Below are positions 26,503 through 35,747 of a stretch of 64,000 nt of DNA, piece after piece (position 1 is the stretch's first letter; the number at the start of each line of letters is the position of its first letter). Where the stretch lies: contig CAYYNP010000011.1 in assembly GCA_964472545.1 (NCBI GenBank), forward strand, positions 8,001-72,000, in the 5' to 3' direction. Source of the stretch: CAYYNP01 sp964472545. Lineage in GTDB: Bacteria; Planctomycetota; Planctomycetia; Pirellulales; Thermoguttaceae. The notes beneath the pieces were generated by a model. The model had not been told where the DNA came from, did not search any database, and worked only from the letters and a program-made list of their open reading frames with translations. The position numbers were made by a program, and so were the translations under genes.

Positions 26503-26877
26503 CGATCGCTTGCGCAACGGCAGGAGCAACTAGCCGGGGGCGGAAGCCCCCGGACGGTCAGCGCCTGTGAGCCCCACGCGGCAGCCGAGACGTCCACCTT
26601 CCGACGGCTTCTGCCCGCGGCTGGTCTGACAATCCTCTATGGCAGCGACCATTTCTGTCGCCCCTTCGGGGCTCACGCGACAAGACGACGATCCCGTTTC
26701 CAGGGGCTAACGCCCCTGGCTATTGACTACCGTCCCTTTGGGACTCGAAAAACCTGGCACGTTTTCGACAGGTCAGGGATCGCCACAGAATCCGGCAGAC
26801 CCCCGCGGCTGGCCCCGCGATCGTCGGTCGGGTAGAATCTACGCTGTGCCATCCCACTCTGCTTAAGGAGACGTCCC
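26503..26877. repeat. Intergenic region with three short hairpins
   Basis: 375 nt between disA-like and the next gene, both plus strand. Hairpins: 26534-26553 (CCGGGGGC, loop GGAA), 26660-26672 (GCCCC, loop TTC) and 26700-26719 (CCAGGGGC, loop TAAC). The first is 31 nt after the stop and could terminate. Around these the sequence looks like decayed repeat DNA. AAGGAGA precedes the next ATG. Confidence 0.7.
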
Positions 26878-29121
26878 ATGCGAAGTGTGCTTCTTGTGCG
26901 TGTTGTTCGTTTGGCTGTGGTCCCGACGATCCTGGCTGCGGCGTGGCTCGGCCCGCCGGCAGTCGCATCTTCAGAAGCCGCCGGGCTGGAGGACACGTCC
27001 CTGGTGCTGCCGCCGGCCGACGCGGCGTTCTATAGCGCGGGGCTGCGAAACCGCGAGCAGATCGAGGCCGTTATCAACAGCCGGGCGTGGGCCAAGATCA
27101 TGGCGATGCCGGTAGTTCAGATGGGGCTGGACGCCCTGAAGGCCGAAGCGTCCGATCCGCGCAGCGTTCCCGGCCAGGTGCTGGCGGCCGTGCAGGACCC
27201 GGCCGGCCGGCCGGTGGTCGACACCGTGCTGGATATGCTCTCGCAGGAAGTCTTCGTCTACGGCGACGCAAGTTGCGTGGACGCCCTGGAGCTATTCCAG
27301 GGGTTGCTCGGCTCGGCCCAATACGGTCCGGCCATGATGCAGTTGGGCAACGCGGCCGAGGGCATGCCGATCGGCGACCAACAGGCAATGTTGCTTTTTA
27401 CCACGCTGGCCGACAACCTCGATCGGCTGAAAGTGCCCGGCGTGACGGTCGGCTTCAAGCTGACCGACAAGCGCCGGGCGGCCGACCTGCTCGATCAGTT
27501 GTACGAGATCGCGTCGGCCGCGCTGGAAGAGGAACCGAAGCTGAGCGGCCGCCTGAAGCGGCAGACGGTCGACGGCCACGAGTATCTCACCTTCACGCTC
27601 AACGGCCGGATGATCCCCTGGCGTCAGACGGACATCTTCCGGCTGGCCGATCGGCCTTGGAACGAGGGGCAGGTCGAGAAGGTCGTGGCCCACATCCGGA
27701 ACATGAAGTTGGTCGTCGCCCTGGGCATTCGCGAGGACTACCTGCTGTTGTCGATCGGCCCTTCGACCAAGTCCCTGGCACGGCTGGGCAAGGGCAGACT
27801 GCTGGTCGACCGGCCGGAACTCGCGCCACTGAAGCCGTTCGCCCAGCAGCGGCTGACCTCGATCAACTACGTCAGCGAGGCACTGATGGCTCAATTGAGC
27901 TACGCGCCGGAGGACATCGACAGCATATGCGGCTACGTCGACATGCTGTTGCCGGCGACCGGGCTTCCGGAGGCTGAGATGGACCGCATTCGAGGCGACG
28001 CCGCCGCGTTGGCCGACGACATCAAGACCCTTCTCTCCGAGCCCGGCGCGATCACCTCCTTCGGCTTCCTCACCGACCGCGGTCTGGAAGGATATACGTA
28101 CGACTGGCGCGAACACGCTTCGCTGGACGGTTCGAAGCCGCTCGACGTGCTCAACCACGTCGGCGGCGACCCGCTGCTGGTGTTTGCCAGCCGCTCGAAG
28201 CCCCAGCCGCAGCGCTACGAGATGCTGGTGAAGTGGCTGAAGGTGGGCTACGGCTACTTCGAGCGCTACGGCCTGCCCAACACGCCGCCGCCACAGCGCG
28301 AGGAGTTCGATCGGGGGGTGGAGCTGTTCCTGCCGCTGCTGGCGCGCCTCGACAAGGCCACGCGCGAGATGCTGCTGCCGTCGCTCGAGGACGGCCAGGC
28401 GGCGCTGGTCATCGACGCCAAGCTCACCAGCCGGCAGTTCCTCCAGGCGCTGCCGCCGACGCCCGAGCCGATGCCGATGCTCGAACCGGCGGCGGTGGTC
28501 GGTGTCAGCGACGCGGATCTGCTCCGCCGGGCGTTCGGCGAATATCGGGACGTGCTCGACGCCGCGCTGGATGCCGTCCGGCAACTTGCCCCCGGCGAGA
28601 TTCCCGAGAGCTTCCGCTTCTACGATCCGGAGATGACCGAGGACGAATCGGGCACAATCTGGGGCTGGGCGTTGCCGGAGGCGGCGGGCGTCGATCCGCG
28701 GATCGTGCCCAACATCGGGCTGTCCGACTCGATGGGCGTGGCCTCCGCATCGCGGGAGCACACCCGCCGGCTGCTGAAACCCACGCCGCTGGCCGCCAAA
28801 GGCGTATTGCAGGATCTTGCCAGGCCGCGAACCTCGGCAACGCTGTTCGATTGGGCCGGTCTGGTCGACGCGGCGACGCCCTGGGCGAGGTTCGCGGCGT
28901 GGCAGATCATGGCCGATTCACCGGGCGCCTCCGGCGACGCGGACGACCCGGCCGAAGTGGCTGGCATACTCGACCAGGTCGACACCGTGCTCGAGGTGCT
29001 CAAGGTCGTGCGGAGCTACACCAGCGAGAGTTACTTCGACGACGAGAACGCCGCCGGCGGCCTGAAACGTCCCGCCCTGGTGACCCATCGCATGTGGGAG
29101 TTCCAGGATTTGCCGGAGTAG
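26878..29121 (+). CDS. Large secreted protein of unknown function
   Basis: 747 residues. Signal peptide (VVPTILAAAWLGPPAVAS), then a long alpha/beta sequence with no recognised domain. Segments such as GVTVGFKLTDKRRAADLLDQLYEIASAALEEEPKL and HEYLTFTLNGRMIPW alternate strands and helices, as in planctomycete periplasmic proteins of the DUF3352 type; that likeness is an impression only. Only one cysteine pair-like position is present, so disulfides are unlikely. Good Shine-Dalgarno (AAGGAGA). It converges with the double PEP-CTERM gene, 60 nt away. Confidence 0.8.
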   Translation: MRSVLLVRVVRLAVVPTILAAAWLGPPAVASSEAAGLEDTSLVLPPADAAFYSAGLRNREQIEAVINSRAWAKIMAMPVVQMGLDALKAEASDPRSVPGQVLAAVQDPAGRPVVDTVLDMLSQEVFVYGDASCVDALELFQGLLGSAQYGPAMMQLGNAAEGMPIGDQQAMLLFTTLADNLDRLKVPGVTVGFKLTDKRRAADLLDQLYEIASAALEEEPKLSGRLKRQTVDGHEYLTFTLNGRMIPWRQTDIFRLADRPWNEGQVEKVVAHIRNMKLVVALGIREDYLLLSIGPSTKSLARLGKGRLLVDRPELAPLKPFAQQRLTSINYVSEALMAQLSYAPEDIDSICGYVDMLLPATGLPEAEMDRIRGDAAALADDIKTLLSEPGAITSFGFLTDRGLEGYTYDWREHASLDGSKPLDVLNHVGGDPLLVFASRSKPQPQRYEMLVKWLKVGYGYFERYGLPNTPPPQREEFDRGVELFLPLLARLDKATREMLLPSLEDGQAALVIDAKLTSRQFLQALPPTPEPMPMLEPAAVVGVSDADLLRRAFGEYRDVLDAALDAVRQLAPGEIPESFRFYDPEMTEDESGTIWGWALPEAAGVDPRIVPNIGLSDSMGVASASREHTRRLLKPTPLAAKGVLQDLARPRTSATLFDWAGLVDAATPWARFAAWQIMADSPGASGDADDPAEVAGILDQVDTVLEVLKVVRSYTSESYFDDENAAGGLKRPALVTHRMWEFQDLPE

Positions 29122-29181
29122 TGTCGTCGAGTTCGTCGGGTGGGTGATTCGTCGGGTGGCTGGGGGTCGAAGTGGCCGGCA

Positions 29182-31815
29182 TCAGGATGCCGATCGACGA
29201 CGGCAGCCGAAGGCCAGCGCCAGCACTCCCAGAGCCAGCAGGGCGAGCGTGGAGGGCTCGGGCACCGTTCGCAACAGCAGTGCAGTGTCGGTCCACTCCG
29301 GCTCGAAGTACAATCCGCCGGGCAAGTCCAGCCCGTCGTAGCTGTCGAAATCGCCGGAGCGGGAGCCAAACGTCAGGACCGAGAACTGCTGGTCGAAAGT
29401 GGGCACGAAGCCGTCGAGCAGTCGTACCTCGAGCGTGCCGCCGAAGGCTGCGTTTCCCTCGATATCGAGCACGTCGTAGTTGTCCGGCCCGCCCAATTCG
29501 ATCTCGATGGCTCCCGAGCGCATCGTCAGCGTGCCGTCGACCAGCGTCGTGCCCAGGGGATTGCCCGGCGCGATCGTGCCTCCGTTGTCGACCACGTCGA
29601 AGTCAAACTCCTCCGCGCTGATTCGGCCACCTTGGAAGTCCAACACACCGCCGTCGCTTCGAGACAGTCTCTTTGCCGTGATCGTTCCATCCAGCAAGTG
29701 GAGCGTTCCCTGCGATGCGATGCCTACGTTCCAGGCCGCCTCCAAAGTGCCTCCCCCGGAGATCGTCAGCGTGCCTTTCCCCCTCGAGCCGACGTTGAAG
29801 TTACCGCTGCTTACCCAGGTCGATCCCGGGCCGTCGATGGTCACGCTCCCCACGGAATCCGTCTGATCGCCGACGATCACCTTACCGGTGGCGACCGTCG
29901 CGCCGTCGAGCAGGAACAGTTCTCCGTCATCCCATAGGCCGACTTTGAGTGAGTCGTGGATTTCGAGGCGGGAGTCGGCCCCCGTAACGCGGACCTCGGC
30001 CGGTGGATGGGGCCGCGTGTTATCGATGTGGGCGCGATCGGCCACCACGCGTGCCCCGTTCTGAACGGTCAATAGCCCCGTGCTGCCGCTGCCGACACTG
30101 AGCGACTCGGTGCTCTTCCAGAGCGTTCCGGGACCGTCCACGACGGCCGTCGTCCCATACCAAATGCCGCCGTAATCGTCCAACAGCATACTGCCGCCGT
30201 CGATCCTCAGGTTACTGTGTTGCACCAGGAAGTTGTCGCCCACGATCATCTTCAAGCCGCGGATCGTCAGGTCACTGCCGACGTCGCCCCGATAATCCGA
30301 CCAGTAGATCGCGTCGGGCGTGGAAGCCGTGAACGTCACGGCCCCGGCCGACACGTTGAACGCCTGGGTCTCGATCATGCGGTCGAAGGTGACCGTATAC
30401 TCCGCGGGCAGATCGAATCGTGCTTCGTCGGTCTCCCCGGGGATTTGGTCGGCGTTCCAGTTGGCCGCTTCGGTAAACGCCCCGCCGGGTGAAGCGGCAC
30501 CGTCACCGTCCCAGGAGATAACGTCCGCCTCGGCCGCCTGCGACAGGAGTGCGGCCAAGACGATGATCGGCAGGCAGGCTCGTCGGCACACGGATCGGGC
30601 GCGCCGAGGCCGCAGCCGAAACGCCAACGCCGTCGCGCCGAGTATCAGCAACGCGACGGTCGAAGGTTCGGGAATGGGAGTCGCCAAGACGATTCCCATT
30701 TGGTCGCCAAAGCGTCCGGTAAACACCACCTGTCCCCGGTTGTTGATGTCCGGCGGCCGGCCCGTATGTTTGAGGACGAAGTCGGTCAGGGTCCTACCGT
30801 CGATGGTGTCGCCAACCTCTGCGATCAGGTGGTGTTGCGAGAAGAGGCCTTTGCCGTCGCTGAAATCGTCCAAGCGAACGAACTCCGAGAAATAGACGAT
30901 TTCACCAGCGTCATTCTGGCTGGCTCCCCCGTGAATGTCCGTGATGATCCGTCCGTCGATTAGGTCGCCGTCGTCGACCAGCAGTTTGTTGAAGTTGAAG
31001 ATCCGGTGCGGATTCAACGTGGCGAAGACGACGTCGCCGTGGTTGTTGATCGCCGGAGGCGTACTCGAATCGAGGTCGTAGATGGTGACCCCGTCGATCA
31101 CTTCGTTGCGGTCGAGCAAGACCTCGGTCGGCGAGAAGAGGGCCATGAAATTGGAGGAGGTAGGATGCCATCTGGCGACGAAGGCGGTTTCGCCGGAGTC
31201 GTTGATCGTGGGCGGTGCGCCGAGCGACCTGATCGACTTGCCGTCGACCTCGTCGCCCTTCTTGACGAGCAGTCTATCTTGAGTGAAGAAGCCCCAGTCC
31301 TCGCTCTCGCCGGGCAAGAACCTCGCTTGGAACGCGACCTGTCCGGACGCGTTCATGGAGAAACCGCCCCACAGGCGGTCCAGCGTCTTGCCGTCGATAA
31401 CGCTGCCCGGCCCAGCAACAAGACCGGATGGCGTGTAGATACCGTAGTCGGGATCTCCCTCCAGTAAGCCCATGAAGGCGACGTCTCCGGCGTTGTTCAA
31501 TTCGATCTGATACTGCATCGAATCCAGTGTCCCACCGCCGAGCGTTTGCCCAGTTTCCACGACGATTCCGTCGTCCGTGAGGATGAACCAACTCGCTTCT
31601 CCTGAACTGCCCTCATCTGAACTGCCCTTGACGGCAACTTCTCCGAGGTCGTTGATGGCCGGGCCACGCCCCACGCCCGTTAGCGTTCGGCCGTGGACCG
31701 TATCGCCCGGGAAGTAGAGCAGTTCCAGCTTGTACGCCAACGACTCGGCGTTTGCCCAATGTCCGGTGGAACCCAACGCAACAGCGATTGTGATCAGAAT
31801 GATGGGTCGCAGCAT
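29182..31815 (-). CDS. Double PEP-CTERM protein (two proteins fused in frame)
   Basis: 877 residues from the ATG at 31815 (GAGG upstream). Part one (1-400): signal peptide, six repeats of the type GDTIDGRTLTD-INNRGQVVFTGRF, then a complete PEP-CTERM signal (IPEPSTVALLILGATALAF, RLRPRRAR) near 381-405. Part two: a second signal-like helix (LPIIVLAALLSQAAEA), the ISWDGDGAASPGGAFTEAANW start typical of beta-helix surface proteins, repeats, and a final VPEPSTLALLALGVLAL with CRRRSAS. No stop separates them. The codon CGA at 30595-30597 is one transition from TGA, and a GTG at 30591 could start part two. See findings. Confidence 0.85.
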   Translation of the reverse strand: MLRPIILITIAVALGSTGHWANAESLAYKLELLYFPGDTVHGRTLTGVGRGPAINDLGEVAVKGSSDEGSSGEASWFILTDDGIVVETGQTLGGGTLDSMQYQIELNNAGDVAFMGLLEGDPDYGIYTPSGLVAGPGSVIDGKTLDRLWGGFSMNASGQVAFQARFLPGESEDWGFFTQDRLLVKKGDEVDGKSIRSLGAPPTINDSGETAFVARWHPTSSNFMALFSPTEVLLDRNEVIDGVTIYDLDSSTPPAINNHGDVVFATLNPHRIFNFNKLLVDDGDLIDGRIITDIHGGASQNDAGEIVYFSEFVRLDDFSDGKGLFSQHHLIAEVGDTIDGRTLTDFVLKHTGRPPDINNRGQVVFTGRFGDQMGIVLATPIPEPSTVALLILGATALAFRLRPRRARSVCRRACLPIIVLAALLSQAAEADVISWDGDGAASPGGAFTEAANWNADQIPGETDEARFDLPAEYTVTFDRMIETQAFNVSAGAVTFTASTPDAIYWSDYRGDVGSDLTIRGLKMIVGDNFLVQHSNLRIDGGSMLLDDYGGIWYGTTAVVDGPGTLWKSTESLSVGSGSTGLLTVQNGARVVADRAHIDNTRPHPPAEVRVTGADSRLEIHDSLKVGLWDDGELFLLDGATVATGKVIVGDQTDSVGSVTIDGPGSTWVSSGNFNVGSRGKGTLTISGGGTLEAAWNVGIASQGTLHLLDGTITAKRLSRSDGGVLDFQGGRISAEEFDFDVVDNGGTIAPGNPLGTTLVDGTLTMRSGAIEIELGGPDNYDVLDIEGNAAFGGTLEVRLLDGFVPTFDQQFSVLTFGSRSGDFDSYDGLDLPGGLYFEPEWTDTALLLRTVPEPSTLALLALGVLALAFGCRRRSAS

Positions 31816-32234
31816 GACTTGCCTCGTGTCTGATTGTCCAATGCCCAAACGGTCGTTGCATGAAGAGATCGTTCAAACGCCGGCGACAGGGCGATTCGCA
31901 AATGAAAATCGACGCGCAGCCGTCCCCCCGCCGGCAAGACCAAAGGAAGACCGCGTCTGGTGACCAAGCGGCCGAAAGAAGGCGGGCCAAGCGAGAGAAA
32001 TCCACCGTGCTTGGATGGTAACTCAGATTGGCCGCCGCGCTGCCTCGGGCGATGTAACCCTTAGAATCACACGTTCATCGCCACTAAGTGTACTAGGATC
32101 GCCCCATGAATGTCAAATTCTGCCTCGAATTCTCCGAGATCGTGGGCGATGCGACAAGAAACGCACGCAGCGCTCCCGTTGGGAATCATCCCCAACGGGT
32201 AGCGCGGCATGTCTCGCGGGCCGGGGCGGGTCGC
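31816..32234. other. Intergenic region, 419 nt, with a hairpin after cheW
   Basis: Between the cheW stop and the double PEP-CTERM gene, both minus strand. Contains the 32170-32205 hairpin and should contain the PEP-CTERM promoter. No gene recognised. Confidence 0.5.
32170..32205 (-). terminator. Hairpin downstream of cheW
   Basis: Stem GCGCT plus CCCGTTGGG pairs with CCCAACGGG plus AGCGC (one bulged T), loop of seven. It begins 30 nt after the cheW stop. No T-run follows, so the terminator call is tentative. Confidence 0.5.
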
Positions 32235-32750
32235 TCAGACGCTGCCCATGGCCGAGGCAATCGCGGCCGTCTCTTCATGGCCGAAGATCTTGTCGACGTC
32301 CAAGAGGATCAGCAGCCGGTCGTCGAGCTTGACCAGGCCGGTGAGGTACTCGTGGCCGAGGCCCGTAACGGTCGGCGGCGGCGGGGCGATCTGGTCTTGC
32401 GAGATACGCAGCACCTCGCTGACCGCGTCAACGATGATCCCGATCGTCTTGTTCGCCACGTTGAGCACCATGATCCGGCTCTCGTCGGTCAGGTCCCGCT
32501 CGGGCAGGTCGAAGCGGATCCGCAGATCGATCACCGGGATGACCGTGCTGCGAAGGTTGATCAGTCCTTTCACGAAGGCCGGCGTCTGGGGGATCTGGGT
32601 GATCTCACCCATCAGGATGATCTCCCGGATCTTGGTGATCTCCATGCCGTATTCTTCCTCGCCAAGGCGGAAGCTGACCAGTTGCATGGTCCCGGTGGCT
32701 TCGGCGAGCGTACTTTCCTGGACGGTGGTTTCTTCGGTCGCGGTAGACAT
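32235..32750 (-). CDS. cheW: CheW-like chemotaxis coupling protein
   Basis: 171 residues, a complete CheW domain after a 20-residue Thr/Glu-rich lead: LVSFRLGEEEYGMEITKIREI, GLINLRSTVIPVIDLRIRF, ESRIMVLNV, GIIVDAVSEVLRI, LLILLDVDKIF. It couples chemoreceptors to the CheA kinase in the cytoplasm. Shine-Dalgarno GGAGG at 7 nt. The chemoreceptor gene lies 349 nt upstream on the same strand. The two genes have separate leaders that share a 40-nt conserved element. No cheA, cheY, cheR or cheB is in the window. Confidence 0.93.
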   Translation of the reverse strand: MSTATEETTVQESTLAEATGTMQLVSFRLGEEEYGMEITKIREIILMGEITQIPQTPAFVKGLINLRSTVIPVIDLRIRFDLPERDLTDESRIMVLNVANKTIGIIVDAVSEVLRISQDQIAPPPPTVTGLGHEYLTGLVKLDDRLLILLDVDKIFGHEETAAIASAMGSV

Positions 32751-33099
32751 CGAGTGCCTCCTAAATCTATCTCTCGTAGAAGTGATCCGATCGGTTATGC
32801 ACGATTACGGTATATTAAGCCCTCGCGGCCGGCGGCGAACCCGCCGGATGCACGTGGCGCGGTCCGCACGCGGCGGCGGGGCTTAGGTTCGACAGTCACG
32901 CATGCCCCACGGAGTAGCCGCCTTCCACGGCCTCGCCAGTAGTCACCACATCTAGATAGGTCGCCGAAGGGCCAACGCAAGGGAAAACCTCGGTGATGTG
33001 GAAGACCAACTCCATTGGCATCGTGGGACCTGCTCGTTCTCATAATCGTGGCGACCAATTCCGTCACAGTGGGGGGCACGCCAACGCGCCCGCCGTCGG
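32751..33099 (-). other. Long cheW leader region
   Basis: 349 nt between the chemoreceptor stop and cheW. Holds conserved element copy A (32925-32964). No gene was supported. Confidence 0.5.
32925..32964 (-). promoter_or_regulatory. Conserved chemotaxis leader element, copy A
   Basis: 40 nt, 174 nt before the cheW start. It matches copy B (35705-35747) at 33 of 40 positions with one 3-nt gap. Shared core: CCTATCTA, TGTGG, GACTAC, CCGTGG. In RNA, CUAC-Y-GG can pair with CC-GUGG around a five-base loop in both copies. Could be an RNA element or a DNA operator. Confidence 0.55.
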
Positions 33100-35607
33100 C
33101 TATCCTACGGCTACCGTGTTGTCGGTCTTGAACCGGGCGACCAGATCGCGCAGCGCGGTGGCCTGGGCGCCGAGTTCTTCGCTGCTGGAGGCCATCTCCT
33201 CGCTGCCGGCGGTCGATTGCTCGGTGACGTCGGCAATGCCCTGCATCGCCTCGCCGACCTGTTGGGCGTTGGAGGCCTGCTCGACCGTTGCCGTGGCGAT
33301 TTCGGAGATCTTCGTGACGGTCTCCTCGACCCCGGTGATGATCTCCTTCAGCGCGTTGCCGGTCTCGTCGCTCAGTTGGGCCCCTTCCTGCACGCGGTTG
33401 CTCGATTCCTTGATCAACGAGGTGATTTCGCCGGCCGCCTGGTTCGACCGTTCGGCCAGCTTGCGGACCTCGTCGGCCACGACGGCGAATCCCATGCCGT
33501 GTTCGCCGGCCCGGGCGGCTTCGATGGCGGCGTTCAGCGCGAGCAGATTCGTCTGACTGGCGATCTCGGAGATCACCTGGATGATCTCGGCGATCTGGTC
33601 GGAACTGGTACGGATCAGCTCCATGGCCTCGATCGACTTCTGCACCGCCTGACCGCCCCGTTCGGCCAGTTGGTTGGTCTTCTTGGCCACGGAGTCGGCC
33701 TCGTAGGAGTTGCTCTTCACGCCGTCGATCGACGCGGTCAACTCCTCGACCGACGCACTGACTTCCTCGACGGTCGAACTCTGGGTTTGCGCACCGGAGG
33801 CCAACGACTGGGAACTCTCGGCGATAACGCGCGAGCCCTCGGTGAACTGAGCGGCGCTTTCGGTGACCTGTCCGATGATGTTGGAGAGGTCTCCGAGCAT
33901 CCGCTTGATGCCGGCGGCCAACTCGTCGATGGCTTCCTCGCCTTCGACCGTCACCTGCCGGGTCAGGTCGCCTTCGGCCGCCGCGTTGACGACCTCCAGC
34001 AACTTGTCGACCTTGCCGCGGAGGATTTCCGCCTTGCGCTGCTCTTCTTCGGCCGCCAGGCGTTCCCGCTCGGCCTCCTCTTCCCGACGCTTCCGTTCGG
34101 CCTCGGCCGCCTCGCGTTCTCGGGCCGCCTCCTCGTCCTTGCGCCTCTGTTCGGTCTCGGCCTGCTGCCGTTCGGCCTTGGCCCGTTCCTCCTGGGCCTG
34201 CTTCTCGCGTTCGGCCGTGTCTTCGACGTCCCGAATCGTCTTTTGCAGGCTGTCGGCCATGTCGTTGACGGCGCGGGCCAGTTCGCCCACTTCGTCCCGT
34301 TGGTCGATTTCCGCCCGCTGGTTCAGGTCGCCGGCGGCGATCGCCTTGGCGGCTTCCCCACACTTCTTCAGTGGCCCGGTAATCGATCGCGGCAATACGA
34401 GGATGAACACTACCGCGACGACCAGCGCCGCAATTTCCACAAACACGGTGATGCCGGTCCAACGATTGGCCGTCTCGCTGGTGGTCTGCGAGTTTGCCGT
34501 GCTGTCGGACGTCGCTTGCCGGCGGATCTGCTCGACAATCGGCTCGATCTCGTGCACGGCGCCGCGGAGCGTCGCCGTGAGCGCAGCGATCTGGGCGTCC
34601 TTGGCCACCAGCGCGTCGAACGCCTCTCTGTAGGCCGTGATTTGTGGGGTCACTACCTCGACGTGTTCATCGGAAACGCCGGCGGCCTTGAAGGCCTCGA
34701 TCAGTTCGGCCGCGGTCCGGCGCGTCGCCTCGACGTATTTCTCGCTCCCCCGAAGCAGATAGTCCTTCTCGTGCTTGCGGATCGTCAGCAGAAGTGCTTC
34801 AACTCCGGCGACGTTCACCGAGGCGAGCGCACCCTCCATGTCGTGGGCATGGGCGCGCATCTGCTCGTAGATCGTGCCCAGAACGTCCTCCGGATTGTCC
34901 GGATTCACGAACGCGACGGCCGCCTTGGCGTAGGCTTCCAACGCCTTCTCTTGAGCCGCCTTGGCCGTGGCGTTGCAGGTCGTCTGTGCCAGCAGCGAGC
35001 GGTAGTTCTCGATGGCGTCCGTGAACTTCTTCCTATACTTGTCCGACTTGGTACGCGAATAGTCCTTCTCATAGCGGCGGAGTTCCAACAGAGCAATCCG
35101 CAGGTCGTTGACTTCGTACTCCGGCATGGCTTCGGCGAGAGTATGGGCCGCGGCGCGGAACTGGCTCTGCAATCCCGACTCGTGATCCAGCCCCTTGTCC
35201 TGCCACGCAACGACGAGTGCTTCGAACGCGTCTCGATACTCGCCCGCCAGGCGGACGATCTCTTCGGCCTGCCGGCGATTCTCTTCGTTGCCATCGGCTT
35301 CGGCCAATCCGGCAAGGGCGAGGGCGTCGTCGGTCAGCGCGGTGCAGTTTGAGTTGAGCGACTGAAGATACTTGACGTCGCGACGCAGCAAGAAGTCCTT
35401 TTCGTTTCTGCGGCACTGGAGCATTGAGGATTCGATCTTGCCGGCATGAGTCGCGACGGCCACGTCGTTATCGAGCAGTTCGTTGAACGATACCGTAGTG
35501 GACTGCAGCGACCAGAGGGCCAGCGCTCCGGCACCAGCCAACAAAACAGCGACGAATCCGAAACAGACGCCCAACTTCTTCCCAAGCTTCACGTTCTTCC
35601 AGGACAT
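33100..35607 (-). CDS. Methyl-accepting chemotaxis protein with extended coiled coil
   Basis: 835 residues from the ATG at 35607 (GGAGGAAGG upstream). Membrane helix at about 11-33. The periplasmic sensor (about 35-400) has three EKD modules (RRNEKDFLLR, RRYEKDYSR, RKHEKDYLLRG), like helical bimodular sensors. Second membrane helix (VEIAALVVAVVFILVLP), HAMP, then a 60-residue Glu/Arg/Lys/Ala coiled coil, a second HAMP-like part (EAAEGDLTRQVTV) and the MCP signalling domain with the hairpin tip EIASQTNLLALNAAIEAARAG. There is no CheR-binding pentapeptide at the C-terminus. Works with the neighbouring CheW. Confidence 0.93.
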   Translation of the reverse strand: MSWKNVKLGKKLGVCFGFVAVLLAGAGALALWSLQSTTVSFNELLDNDVAVATHAGKIESSMLQCRRNEKDFLLRRDVKYLQSLNSNCTALTDDALALAGLAEADGNEENRRQAEEIVRLAGEYRDAFEALVVAWQDKGLDHESGLQSQFRAAAHTLAEAMPEYEVNDLRIALLELRRYEKDYSRTKSDKYRKKFTDAIENYRSLLAQTTCNATAKAAQEKALEAYAKAAVAFVNPDNPEDVLGTIYEQMRAHAHDMEGALASVNVAGVEALLLTIRKHEKDYLLRGSEKYVEATRRTAAELIEAFKAAGVSDEHVEVVTPQITAYREAFDALVAKDAQIAALTATLRGAVHEIEPIVEQIRRQATSDSTANSQTTSETANRWTGITVFVEIAALVVAVVFILVLPRSITGPLKKCGEAAKAIAAGDLNQRAEIDQRDEVGELARAVNDMADSLQKTIRDVEDTAEREKQAQEERAKAERQQAETEQRRKDEEAAREREAAEAERKRREEEAERERLAAEEEQRKAEILRGKVDKLLEVVNAAAEGDLTRQVTVEGEEAIDELAAGIKRMLGDLSNIIGQVTESAAQFTEGSRVIAESSQSLASGAQTQSSTVEEVSASVEELTASIDGVKSNSYEADSVAKKTNQLAERGGQAVQKSIEAMELIRTSSDQIAEIIQVISEIASQTNLLALNAAIEAARAGEHGMGFAVVADEVRKLAERSNQAAGEITSLIKESSNRVQEGAQLSDETGNALKEIITGVEETVTKISEIATATVEQASNAQQVGEAMQGIADVTEQSTAGSEEMASSSEELGAQATALRDLVARFKTDNTVAVG

Positions 35608-35667
35608 GACAGGACCTTCCTCCCGATTCGAGTGTTGTGAATCCACTTTGCCGCAGACCAGGCACCT

Positions 35668-35687
35668 CTGCCGAGGGCTATCGGCAG
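35668..35687 (-). promoter_or_regulatory. Hairpin in the chemoreceptor leader
   Basis: CTGCCGA and TCGGCAG form a perfect 7-bp stem around a six-base loop, 60 nt before the ATG and 17 nt after element B. No T-run follows, so it may be part of a larger leader structure. Confidence 0.4.
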
Positions 35688-35704
35688 TGTGATCGGTCGG
35701 CTCC

Positions 35705-35747
35705 CCACGGTCTTTCCGGTAGTCTCCACAGGTAGATAGGTTGTCGC
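35705..35747 (-). promoter_or_regulatory. Conserved chemotaxis leader element, copy B
   Basis: 43 nt, 97 nt before the chemoreceptor start; partner of copy A upstream of cheW. The stem residues are identical in both copies while the loop and the bulged pyrimidine vary. Confidence 0.55.

Noticed and set aside
35668..35700. FliA-type (sigma-28) promoter from TGCCGATAG
   Set aside because: No TAAA-type -35 at the right distance, and the sequence is part of a 7-bp hairpin.
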